Below, one piece after another: positions 15,852 to 22,830 of a stretch of 32,184 nt of DNA. Position 1 is the stretch's first letter. Each line of letters starts with the position of its first letter. Source of the DNA: Alphaproteobacteria bacterium (GTDB taxonomy: Bacteria > Pseudomonadota > Alphaproteobacteria > Rs-D84); assembly GCA_017427405.1 (NCBI GenBank), contig JAFRSV010000006.1:1-32184 (forward strand), written 5' to 3'. Position numbers and translations under genes: made by a program. Below the pieces are notes generated by a model. That model did not search any database, had not been told where the DNA came from, and worked only from the letters and a program-made list of their open reading frames with translations.

Positions 15852-15927
15852 GCCAGTTTAGCTCAGTTGGTAGAGCATCTGATTTGTAATCAGAGGGTCG
15901 TTGGTTCAAGTCCGACAACTGGCACCA
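15852..15927 (+). tRNA. tRNA-Thr (anticodon TGT)
   Basis: A full cloverleaf with acceptor GCCAGTT/AACTGGC, D arm AGCTCAGTTGGTAGAGC, anticodon loop with TGT flanked by CTGAT/ATCAG, T arm GTTGG/CCGAC and an encoded CCA. It remains intact although an integrative element occupies its 3' end, because the element restores the last 18 bases. Confidence 0.97.
15910..15927 (+). repeat. attL, 18-bp core within tRNA-Thr
   Basis: GTCCGACAACTGGCACCA covers the T-stem 3' strand, acceptor 3' strand and CCA. The same 18 bases recur at 25778-25795. This is the usual target class for tyrosine integrases. Confidence 0.88.
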
Positions 15928-15943
15928 GGATTAAAAATACTAG

Positions 15944-15975
15944 AAAACCGACACTATCGTCGGTTTTTCTTTTTT
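15944..15975 (+). terminator. Element-borne terminator behind tRNA-Thr
   Basis: AAAACCGAC (15944-15952) and GTCGGTTTT (15959-15967), loop ACTATC, followed by a long T-run. It ends the tRNA transcript on the element side. The native terminator is probably the different hairpin just right of attR (25810-25835). Confidence 0.85.
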
Positions 15976-16065
15976 TTATGATTCAAAAATCAAAGAATCA
16001 TAAAAACATTGGAAATCCAACACTTTTTTGCATTGGCCCACTTGAAAAATAAAGGATGGATACCT

Positions 16066-17538
16066 ATGTTCAAAAAGTGTCAGTCAAAGTGTCAAGCAGA
16101 TAAACATCTGTGGATACGAAATAACGTTTTTTATTATATGGTTGAATTACCACGTGAAAACGGCAAAAGACGGTATTTATGTAAATCTTTGCATACGACC
16201 AATTATTACGAAGCACAGGAAAAGGCAAAAATTATGGCAGAAAGTATAAGCAGAAAAGATTACGAAGCGAAAGCCTATGTGGTTGCAGCAAAAATCATTA
16301 TGAGAAAAATGGTTTTTGATAAACACACCGAACCTGACGGCACAGAAGTAATTCGTATATCACCAAAAACTGACCCAACCGTCCTTAAAGGTGCTTTGGA
16401 AATCGTTTCAAAAGAATTGGATTTATCATCACTTCCAAAAGCAGACCAAGAATTCATGAAAACTTTTGCGAAATACGTTGGTGATTATTTAATAAGTATC
16501 GGTGCTGTTCCAAAACCGAAATCAAATCCAAATTCAAACCACACTATCAAAGAAATAATGGAATCCATGCTAAAAAAAGCAGGCAACGTGAAAAACGTTG
16601 AACAAAACAGACGAACACTTATTACTAAAATGATTCAAAATGTCGGGCTAAGTATTGACGACAAGTATTCCAATTTTTATCAACCTGATATTATCCAAAA
16701 GATGTGCGATAATATAACGGCCATGAATGTTACCGGCACCGTGAAAAGAAATCATGCACGTGAAATTAAAAATTTAATCAACCATGCAAATTATATTGAC
16801 CCCGATACATATAAAACCAATTTGCTGAACCTGATACCAGAATTCAAAAAGACCAGAAAGAACGAAAGAAAACCGCACTGGCCATATACAAACGACGAAT
16901 TAAAACAAATATTTAATATTAAAAATGATTATTTCAACAAGAACCCACATATGTTTTGGTCTGTAATGATTGGACTGTTTTTAGGTGCACGAACTAATGC
17001 TGCAATCACATTGCAATATGCAGACATAGTAAATGTTGATGGTATCGATTGTCTTAAATTCCAAGACACGCATCCGATTAAACAATTAAAAAATGATGCG
17101 TCACGCAGAACTGTCCCTATTCCAAAACAATTATTGGATATGGGCTTTGTTACGTATTTTCAAAATCAAAAGGCTAAATTTAAAGCCAAAGATACTGATT
17201 TTATTTTTCCTACCTGTCAAACTGAATATGGTGGATATAACAATAAATTCATGACCCGTGGTTTTATTAAATACATCAAATATATCGGCATAACCGATAA
17301 TAACCCAAACAAACTCGATTTCCACTCATTGCGTAAAAATGCTAATCAACGGTTGGAAGAAGTTGGTGTATCCGAAACATTTATCAACGATATTATCGGT
17401 TGGGAAGGCAGAAGCACACGACAACAATCTTATTCGAACCATGATTTATTAAAAATTAAAGCCCAGGCCGATAAACTGCAATACGATTTCCTGCAAACAG
17501 AATTCGATTATTGGCGGGATGTGATGTCAAAAAAATAA
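16066..17538 (+). CDS. int: Tyrosine recombinase (integrase)
   Basis: A 490-residue integrase that should catalyse insertion and excision at tRNA-Thr. Residues 10-60 resemble the small N-terminal beta module that precedes many alphaproteobacterial integrases (LWIRNNVFYYMVELP). A core-binding domain lies at about 155-260 and the catalytic domain at 275-465. The catalytic set is visible: Arg309 (GARTNAAITL), Lys342 (QLKNDASRRTVPI), His420-x-x-Arg423 (DFHSLRKN), Trp446 (IIGWEG) in the H/W position, and nucleophile Tyr456 (RQQSYSNH). The start at 16066 has AAAGGA 9 bases upstream. An open stretch of 19 codons upstream lacks such a site. The first codons (KCQSKCQA) coincide with a tandem repeat copied at the far end of the element. 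Confidence 0.94.
   Translation: MFKKCQSKCQADKHLWIRNNVFYYMVELPRENGKRRYLCKSLHTTNYYEAQEKAKIMAESISRKDYEAKAYVVAAKIIMRKMVFDKHTEPDGTEVIRISPKTDPTVLKGALEIVSKELDLSSLPKADQEFMKTFAKYVGDYLISIGAVPKPKSNPNSNHTIKEIMESMLKKAGNVKNVEQNRRTLITKMIQNVGLSIDDKYSNFYQPDIIQKMCDNITAMNVTGTVKRNHAREIKNLINHANYIDPDTYKTNLLNLIPEFKKTRKNERKPHWPYTNDELKQIFNIKNDYFNKNPHMFWSVMIGLFLGARTNAAITLQYADIVNVDGIDCLKFQDTHPIKQLKNDASRRTVPIPKQLLDMGFVTYFQNQKAKFKAKDTDFIFPTCQTEYGGYNNKFMTRGFIKYIKYIGITDNNPNKLDFHSLRKNANQRLEEVGVSETFINDIIGWEGRSTRQQSYSNHDLLKIKAQADKLQYDFLQTEFDYWRDVMSKK
16073..16098 (+). repeat. Putative integrase arm sites, left
   Basis: Two head-to-tail 12-mers of the form AAAGTGYCARKC lie inside the first codons of int. A 26-base copy, identical at 22 positions and in the same orientation, lies at 25651-25676, inside the right end. 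Paired tandem repeats near both ends are what arm-type integrase binding sites look like. Confidence 0.45.
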
Positions 17539-17542
17539 TATG

Positions 17543-17594
17543 CGCTGGATGGTCGTCTGTATTTAATTCGCAAACACATATTACCATCCAAGCG
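17543..17594. terminator. Large stem-loop between convergent int and helicase genes
   Basis: CGCTGGATGGT (17543-17553) pairs with ACCATCCAAGCG (17583-17594), one bulged base, around a 29-base loop. It is the only structure in the 124-base convergent gap. It has no clean T-run on either side, so a role in stopping transcripts or protecting 3' ends is tentative. Confidence 0.35.
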
Positions 17595-17662
17595 TATTGA
17601 CCCAATAACGCAATTTAGAAAAAAACGCGCTTAGGGACAAATGGTGGTTTATTTACACCCTG

Positions 17663-19456
17663 TTATTCAGTAGGTGTATGCAACCCTGGAACTTTTGAGT
17701 TTATTTCCTTTATTTCCGCCAGTTGTTTTTCTTCGAATTTTTGTAATTCCTTTTGAGTTTTGAACCCAAGAATTTCCATATATTTTGTTTGGATGGTTTG
17801 ATAAAATATTGTGGCCTTTTCTTCAAGCCGTTGAACAAGCATTCGTGAAAATCTATTGCAGCAGACGCATTGGCAAAATTCGTAAGTAATATATTCATCA
17901 AAAATATGGTTTGCAGCTTCATAAAAATTATCCGGCATATTTGTGCATTTGGTTGTATCTTCTGCTTGTTTCAAACGTCGGAATAAATCCAATGCTAATA
18001 TACCGCCACGGTCTTTGGTCCAAGATGTTTGTAAAATCACTTGTTCGCTTAATGGCGTATTGTCATCATCTTCTTCCCAATAATCTGCTTCCGTTGGTTC
18101 GGGGCATTCTATCTGTGGCAGGTCATCTGGATTTGGTATCGCGGTAAAATATGGCAACAGACAATCATACAATTCGACTTTGGAAATTTTGCTGATTTTT
18201 TCATACTTGGTGTTCAATACATCGAATTTTTCACGTATCTTTAAATACTGTTCGCCGGACACAATATAAAATTTTGTGGAAGAAATATATGGCTTTCTGG
18301 TGAGCAATCCTTGTTCTGCCAGATATTCCAACGCATCTGGTATGGCATCTCGACGTTCTGGATTTACTAATTGTGTATGGCGAGAGTATTTAATATGTTC
18401 ATAAATATAACTTGGTGTTAACAATATGGTTTGATTCATTGTCAGCGGATTAGCGGGACATGTAAGTTCCATATTGTGATGCATGTATGCTAAAATATCA
18501 GCCATTGCAACCATACTGACGGCATTTTCGTTATTTATTGATACAACCTGATATAAATCATCGTAATGTTCAAAACTGGGCAAAGAATCCATAATATTTG
18601 TTATAATTTCCGTTAGTGTGCCTTCGCCTAATGGGCGACAGTTTAATCTTTTGCCGAATTTAATGGTGGCAACACGTCGTTGCCTTAAATAAACCATATC
18701 GTTTGACGCAAAAATGACGTTGGTGTTCACGTGAAATAAATATTGTCGTTTATTCTTTGGGTTAAGTTCAATGTCGCCACCATTTATCAAATTTATCACT
18801 TTATCACGGTCTATGTCGCTGGCTTTGGCCTCATCAAAATAAACCACATGGGTTTTATATAATAATTCTTCGTGTGGTGCTAATAAAAGTTTAACAGAAT
18901 TCGCTTTAAATACTGGGCCATATTGTTCTTCTACCTTCATAATAGCCTTGGCGGTTGCGGATTTACCGTTATGTGCAACACCGTTGAAAAATGCACATAA
19001 TTTATCGTCTTGTTCAAGTTCGCCATCGCGTAAATACTTCACTTGCATTAAAAAACACACCAACCCAAGATAACTTTTTTCATCAACCAGATTCAACCGA
19101 TACAGATTATCCACCAATTTATTGATGTCTGGACAGGCGTTTTCTTTCGCTTTTGTAATATTTTGATTGTATTTTTCCTTTTGAATTTCTTCTTTTTTAC
19201 GTTCGATTTTATCGGCAATACGGTCAATCGTTTTTGGTTGCCTTTCAATTAACGTTGCAATTCGTGGGGTGATATTATAATTCCGTTCTTCACCGGTAAT
19301 ATCATCCGTGGTTTTATACCTAATCGGGTTTTCTTTGAACGCTTCCATTGTGATGTCGTATGCGTTCGCCTGATTAAATTCAATGTTTCTGTATGCACAA
19401 TAAATAGCAATTATGCGTTCGTGTTCGTGCGTTAGCGATATTTTACTCTTCGCCAT
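17663..19456 (-). CDS. SF3/D5-like replicative helicase of the element
   Basis: A 597-residue protein. The AAA+ superfamily-3 core is readable: Walker A GVAHNGKS (159-166), Walker B HVVYFDE (203-209), motif C with NVIFASND (246-253) and a likely arginine finger RQRRV (259-263). A winged-helix segment follows at about 350-405 (TPSYIYEHIKYSR...ALEYLAEQGLL). A Cys cluster (CQCVCC) lies near 530. The N-terminal 110 residues are charged helix with no TOPRIM or archaeo-eukaryotic primase motif, unlike P4-type primase-helicases. AAAGGAG precedes the ATG by 8 bases. It diverges from the HUH endonuclease gene, and the two are likely partners in element replication. Confidence 0.88.
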   Translation of the reverse strand: MAKSKISLTHEHERIIAIYCAYRNIEFNQANAYDITMEAFKENPIRYKTTDDITGEERNYNITPRIATLIERQPKTIDRIADKIERKKEEIQKEKYNQNITKAKENACPDINKLVDNLYRLNLVDEKSYLGLVCFLMQVKYLRDGELEQDDKLCAFFNGVAHNGKSATAKAIMKVEEQYGPVFKANSVKLLLAPHEELLYKTHVVYFDEAKASDIDRDKVINLINGGDIELNPKNKRQYLFHVNTNVIFASNDMVYLRQRRVATIKFGKRLNCRPLGEGTLTEIITNIMDSLPSFEHYDDLYQVVSINNENAVSMVAMADILAYMHHNMELTCPANPLTMNQTILLTPSYIYEHIKYSRHTQLVNPERRDAIPDALEYLAEQGLLTRKPYISSTKFYIVSGEQYLKIREKFDVLNTKYEKISKISKVELYDCLLPYFTAIPNPDDLPQIECPEPTEADYWEEDDDNTPLSEQVILQTSWTKDRGGILALDLFRRLKQAEDTTKCTNMPDNFYEAANHIFDEYITYEFCQCVCCNRFSRMLVQRLEEKATIFYQTIQTKYMEILGFKTQKELQKFEEKQLAEIKEINSKVPGLHTPTE

Positions 19457-19980
19457 CGTATTACTCCTTTTAAATTATTAACAAATTGCGCACAGAAATT
19501 CCCCGTGCATATATATAGAATGTGTAAAAATTTGATGACCCTGAAAAAAATTTTTCTTTTTTATGATTTGGACGGTTCGACCTGCGTTTTTTTTAAATCT
19601 CATTTTGATGTTTTTAATTTATTTTTTACATAAATTGTCGAACAAAAAAATCTTGTTTTGTTCGTAATTACAATAAGTTATATGATTTTTCCGCTAGACT
19701 TTTTATCATATTTTTCTTTTCGCGCACGTGATATAAGCGCGAAAAGTATCCAAAATAACCCATAAAAGTGCCAATCCAAAAAAATTTGATTTTGGTTCGG
19801 CATCGATTAAAAAACGGTTCAATAAATTATAAGGTTCGGTTGGTATTACAGGCTGCAAATCGCTGTGATTATTAACCACCTATCTGAAAAAACACTAAAA
19901 ACGCTGAAAACCATAATCTAAACACCAAAAGTAAGCGTTTGTAATGTTATATACCAAATTTAACCATGGGGATTGAAAAA
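19457..19980. other. Hairpin-rich AT-rich gap, candidate replication origin
   Basis: This 0.5-kb gap has no supported gene and separates the divergent helicase and endonuclease genes. It holds two perfect inverted repeats. CGAACAAAA (19639-19647) pairs with TTTTGTTCG (19656-19664), 8-base loop. CTTTTCGCGC (19716-19725) pairs with GCGCGAAAAG (19737-19746), 11-base loop ACGTGATATAA. Neither is followed by a T-run on the plus strand. Long A/T tracts surround them. Hairpins beside a HUH endonuclease gene are the usual form of a rolling-circle origin, with the nick in or next to the loop. Promoters for both genes must also lie here. Confidence 0.5.
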
Positions 19981-20505
19981 ATGACTACGATTTGTAATAC
20001 CATTTGCTGTAATACCAAAACAACCATCCAAACAAAAAGTATACTGCAATCGTGGTTCAATAATATCAATCCCCAATATTTTTTGTCGGTTCAGTTTCCA
20101 AAGTATCTTCGTTCGACGGATTTGATGAAATCCAATCAAAAATTACGCAAAATAATGTTCAACTTGGAAAAATTGCTGCTTGGTCGGCATTGGAATCGCA
20201 AACATATTCCATTTGTTGCTGTTGCTGAACACGGTAAATCTGTTCATTGGCATTATCACATCTATGTTTATGATTGTCCTTTTACTCCCTTTGAAATGCA
20301 ACAAAAGGTTCACAATCTTTTGGAAAAATTGGGATTACCACAGGAAACGTTGGATATTAAACCCATATTAACATCGGGGGTATATTCGTATACATCCAAA
20401 GAATTTATTACTGATGTTAATTACCACTTTGATTCAAACCGCATAATTACATCTGAAATTCTGTTTGACCTTCAACGTAAATCATCGACGCATATCAAAG
20501 GATGA
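19981..20505 (+). CDS. HUH-type Rep-like endonuclease
   Basis: A 174-residue single-domain protein. Three motifs in order match rolling-circle Rep/HUH endonucleases: FLSVQF (motif I), HWHYHIYVYD (motif II, HUH) and YSYTSKE with a YxxK arrangement (motif III, candidate nucleophile tyrosine). No helicase domain is attached; the SF3 helicase is encoded separately and divergently. Bacterial relatives are probably the inovirus Gp2/Rep-like proteins. GGGGA lies 8 bases before the ATG at 19981. An in-frame ATG at 19966 would add five residues but lacks such a site. Its stop overlaps the next small ORF as ATGA. It would nick the element origin to start replication. Confidence 0.72.
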   Translation: MTTICNTICCNTKTTIQTKSILQSWFNNINPQYFLSVQFPKYLRSTDLMKSNQKLRKIMFNLEKLLLGRHWNRKHIPFVAVAEHGKSVHWHYHIYVYDCPFTPFEMQQKVHNLLEKLGLPQETLDIKPILTSGVYSYTSKEFITDVNYHFDSNRIITSEILFDLQRKSSTHIKG

Positions 20506-20600
20506 CAGAGACACACCCCAGGACAACGGAAATAATTTTTTTGATAACTTATACACCGGTCAAAATCGGAGCAATTCAGGAACAATTATTTAAAAAGTAA
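20502..20600 (+). CDS. Small ORF coupled to the HUH endonuclease gene
   Basis: A 32-residue ORF (MTETHPRTTEIIFLITYTPV...FKK) whose ATG overlaps the endonuclease stop (ATGA). It ends 7 bases before a strong terminator. The overlap and the terminator position suggest real translation by coupling, and the length and content do not identify a function. It could still be chance. Confidence 0.4.
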   Translation: MTETHPRTTEIIFLITYTPVKIGAIQEQLFKK

Positions 20601-20606
20601 TTAAAA

Positions 20607-20637
20607 ACCACCAATTTTTATCTTGGTGGTCTTTTTT
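20607..20637. terminator. Bidirectional terminator
   Basis: ACCACCAA (20607-20614) and TTGGTGGT (20623-20630) form a perfect 8-bp stem with an 8-base loop. On the plus strand CTTTTTT follows. On the minus strand TTTTTAATTACTTTTT follows. It closes the endonuclease transcript and the small minus-strand gene. Confidence 0.85.
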
Positions 20638-20776
20638 ACACGTTTATGATGTTAACACTCATCGCAATATTATTATCTTTTAATTTTTGTCTGGCTTGGC
20701 ATGCGTGGTCATATCGAAAATAGATTTCAGGCAACACAATCCCATTAGCAACAAGTTTAAAGCAAGTGCAATTCAT
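20636..20776 (-). CDS. Small hypothetical protein (46 residues)
   Basis: ATG at 20776 with AAAGGA exactly 6 bases upstream; stop at 20636-20638 abuts the bidirectional terminator. The product starts MNCTCFKLVANG and contains LPEIYFRYDHACQARQKLK, a mixed beta/helix-like sequence with three Cys. The good ribosome-binding site, a start-to-terminator fit and non-random composition support it. Function is unknown; position among replication genes suggests an accessory or regulatory protein. Confidence 0.58.
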   Translation of the reverse strand: MNCTCFKLVANGIVLPEIYFRYDHACQARQKLKDNNIAMSVNIINV

Positions 20777-20839
20777 ATTTTATCCTTTGGTTTGGCGGTG
20801 ATTTTTATTAACTATTTGTTTTTAATAGTTTATAAATTT

Positions 20840-21118
20840 TTATGCGGTCTGTGATTCCATAACGAATTTAGAGAATTGTCTAAGGCCACAGCGGACGGCT
20901 CTAGATTTCAAACGACCCCTTACTGAATGTTCACCCATATCGCAATACTTTGGATAAATTTCAAATATAGAATCTGCTAATTGTTCGATTGTTTTATTTT
21001 CCCATTCACAGACATAACGAACGCCGGTCAAATAATCGAACACAGTGGATGGTTGATTGTTTGCCGTAAACAGTTTATAACCGTTAGAAATCAGCCAATT
21101 TTTAAAGTTTTTTGTCAT
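20840..21118 (-). CDS. Stand-alone core-binding-like (SAM-like) small protein
   Basis: A 92-residue protein. The pattern FKNWLISNGY...TVFDYLTGVRYVCEW...TIEQLADSIFEIY...SRAVRCGLRQFSKFV resembles the N-terminal core-binding, SAM-like domain of tyrosine recombinases, without a catalytic domain. It could be an excision or recombination-directionality factor, or a regulator. That is an inference from pattern alone. AAGAGGT lies 7 bases before the ATG and is itself one arm of a 9-bp inverted repeat (21120-21153). Confidence 0.65.
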   Translation of the reverse strand: MTKNFKNWLISNGYKLFTANNQPSTVFDYLTGVRYVCEWENKTIEQLADSIFEIYPKYCDMGEHSVRGRLKSRAVRCGLRQFSKFVMESQTA

Positions 21119-21119
21119 G

Positions 21120-21153
21120 ATTATACCTCTTTGTTTATCATTACAGGTATAAT
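21120..21153 (-). promoter_or_regulatory. Inverted repeat able to hide the ribosome-binding site
   Basis: ATTATACCT (21120-21128) and AGGTATAAT (21145-21153) are perfect 9-bp complements separated by 16 bases. In the minus-strand mRNA the start-proximal arm contains the Shine-Dalgarno sequence AGAGGT of the 20840-21118 gene. Folding would block translation. As DNA it could be an operator for autoregulation. Confidence 0.5.
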
Positions 21154-21231
21154 TCTACCGTGTAAAAACTGCTTTGCACACAAAAAAACGGCTAAAATCC
21201 GCCATTTTTTGATAATTTACTATTTAATTTG

Positions 21232-21276
21232 AATAGTTTATTACGAATAAACTATTAGATTTAAATAGTTTATAAT
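21232..21276. promoter_or_regulatory. AATAGTTTAT palindrome cluster
   Basis: AATAGTTTATT (21232-21242) and AATAAACTATT (21246-21256) form a perfect 11-bp inverted repeat with a 3-base spacer. A third half-site with TTTATAAT follows at 21263-21276. Further copies of AATAGTTTAT lie at 20824 and 21353. This looks like a multi-site operator or origin iteron set. The remaining gap holds a weaker hairpin with A/T tails at about 21182-21211. Confidence 0.45.
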
Positions 21277-21296
21277 GCTTTTTACGCCAGTATGGT

Positions 21297-21332
21297 AAAA
21301 AATTATGCCCCACCAATTTAACGATGGGGCAT
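21297..21332 (-). terminator. Terminator of the exported-protein cluster
   Basis: On the minus strand ATGCCCCA (21332-21325) pairs with TGGGGCAT (21312-21305), followed by AATTTTTT. It lies 10 bases after the stop of the last gene of the cluster. Confidence 0.85.
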
Positions 21333-21342
21333 TTTATAGGTA

Positions 21343-21561
21343 TTATATTTCCAATAGTTTATTACCGATTTTATTTACAATATCTGCCGAAGTCATACCA
21401 GGTTTTATCAGGGATTCTCCGCCAAATTTTTCTGCTGCATATTCTCCTCCAATTGCCGACACTAATTGTCCTTCAAAAATTTGTTCTCTGCAGAACCAAC
21501 CAATACCGAAACCAACACCTAATGTTACAATTAAAATAATAATTTTTACATATGTTTTCAT
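21343..21561 (-). CDS. Small membrane-anchored or exported protein
   Basis: A 72-residue protein with one N-terminal hydrophobic segment (VKIIILIVTLGVGFGIGWF). A short exported domain ends in SLIKPGMTSADIVNKIGNK, reminiscent of the first motif of BamE/SmpA-like domains. The start at 21561 has AAAGGAG 8 bases upstream; the open frame continues 14 codons further without a better site. It is the last gene of the five-gene cluster. Function unknown. Confidence 0.72.
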   Translation of the reverse strand: MKTYVKIIILIVTLGVGFGIGWFCREQIFEGQLVSAIGGEYAAEKFGGESLIKPGMTSADIVNKIGNKLLEI

Positions 21562-21580
21562 TTTTTTCTCCTTTATTTGG

Positions 21581-22027
21581 TTAATCTTTTTTATTCGTTT
21601 CAATAGAAGTTAACTCATGCTTTATAACAATACCTTTTTTATTTGTTGTAAACGTATGAGTTCTTGCAAACATTCCAATTATTTCTTCACGAAATGTATA
21701 ATACGAACAATCTTTATCTTCCAAAATATTCACAGGTGCACCGAAATACTCTTTGACTTTATCTATCGTATAATCATTGCCATTTCTGATTCCCAATTCT
21801 TTATTAAATTTACGCAATTTAAACGCATATCCAATACCAATACCTCCAAATATTACCATACAAATGATTATCCATAACATCAGGTTGCCAGGATTTCCCA
21901 TGAATACCGTAACAATATTTATTACAACTCCAAATAACATTCCGGCCACCAAAAATATGGCCATGGAATTAAATATTTCATCGGCCAAACTAAATTCATG
22001 CATTTTTCCGTTTTCGTGTTTTGACAT
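21581..22027 (-). CDS. Two-helix membrane protein with BamE/SmpA-like C-terminal domain
   Basis: A 148-residue protein. Two membrane helices occupy about residues 20-45 and 52-72. The remaining soluble part (YTIDKVKEYFGAPVNILED...CSYYTFREEI...FTTNKKGIVIKHEL) has the V-x-x-x-x-G-x-P then YYxF and trailing strand order of SmpA/BamE folds. AAGGAAA precedes the ATG at 22027; an in-frame extension upstream overlaps the previous gene and lacks a site. It is cotranscribed with its neighbours. A role in the envelope is inferred. Confidence 0.72.
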   Translation of the reverse strand: MSKHENGKMHEFSLADEIFNSMAIFLVAGMLFGVVINIVTVFMGNPGNLMLWIIICMVIFGGIGIGYAFKLRKFNKELGIRNGNDYTIDKVKEYFGAPVNILEDKDCSYYTFREEIIGMFARTHTFTTNKKGIVIKHELTSIETNKKD

Positions 22028-22038
22028 TTTACTTTCCT

Positions 22039-22374
22039 TTATTTTTTCATAGCATCTGGATTGGCAAATTGTTTCATACATTTTGTATTCACATCTGTGC
22101 TTAACTTTGAAACTCTTTTCGCAACCGCTTTGTCTTCGACACCTTGTTCTATGGCAACAGCATCTTTTGCACTCAGTGATGTCACAAAATTATATGCAAC
22201 ACATTGGCACAAATCTTGAACACTAACAAATTTATCTGCTAAGCCTTCATTTACAACAGTAGCCTGACATCCAAGCATGCTTTGTTGATAAAGTGTAGCA
22301 CCAAAATCTGATTCCACATCAATTGCCAGTGCAGGCATTGTAAATATACATATTCCCAAGATAATTTTTTTCAT
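22039..22374 (-). CDS. Exported Cys-containing protein
   Basis: A 111-residue protein with a signal peptide (MKKIILGICIFTMPALA). The mature domain is helical with four Cys (GCQATVV, LCQCVAYNF, KCMKQF), suited to two disulphides in the periplasm. A family is not recognised. It ends 11 bases before the next start and begins 18 bases after the OB-fold gene, so it is part of the same transcript. Confidence 0.75.
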   Translation of the reverse strand: MKKIILGICIFTMPALAIDVESDFGATLYQQSMLGCQATVVNEGLADKFVSVQDLCQCVAYNFVTSLSAKDAVAIEQGVEDKAVAKRVSKLSTDVNTKCMKQFANPDAMKK

Positions 22375-22392
22375 TTTTTACTCCTTTTTTGT

Positions 22393-22812
22393 TTATTCTT
22401 TAATTTTGCAATCTTTAAATGTGAAAGAATTTAAATCCCACATATATTCAGTTGTTAATTCGCACTCCAACGTTACGCTTTGACCACGTTTTAAATTTAA
22501 TAAATCATCATTATTTTCCATGATTGCCCCAGCAATAGGAACGTCAAACCCTAAAAATTCAATGGTTGTATCCGGTGAATCTAACTTAGCACATGGAATA
22601 TTTTCCGTTTTTTCCCAACTTAACATTTTGGTATAACATTTGGCATCTATCGACCTAATTGTCGCATCAAACGTCAATCGTTTGTTTTCATATTTTTGTG
22701 AAAAAGCATACTCGTTATCTTTTTTGTCTTGGAACATAGTTGATAGTTTTACCGTATCGGCATACGCACAACTAATTCCGAACAACATAAAAACAAACAT
22801 TATACGTTTCAT
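22393..22812 (-). CDS. Exported OB-fold (tRNA_anti-like) protein
   Basis: A 139-residue protein with a signal peptide (to about residue 18). The pattern NEYAFSQKYENKRLTFDATIRSIDAKC, then a hydrophobic strand, then LLNLKRGQSVTLECEL and the Cys-containing end FKDCKI matches the exported tRNA_anti-like/OB-fold family. Such proteins are widespread periplasmic or lipoprotein domains of unclear ligand. A GGAGGC ribosome-binding site precedes it. It is second in the exported-protein cluster, 18 bases after the lipoprotein gene. Confidence 0.75.
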   Translation of the reverse strand: MKRIMFVFMLFGISCAYADTVKLSTMFQDKKDNEYAFSQKYENKRLTFDATIRSIDAKCYTKMLSWEKTENIPCAKLDSPDTTIEFLGFDVPIAGAIMENNDDLLNLKRGQSVTLECELTTEYMWDLNSFTFKDCKIKE

Positions 22813-22830
22813 ATTTTGCCTCCTTTTGAT

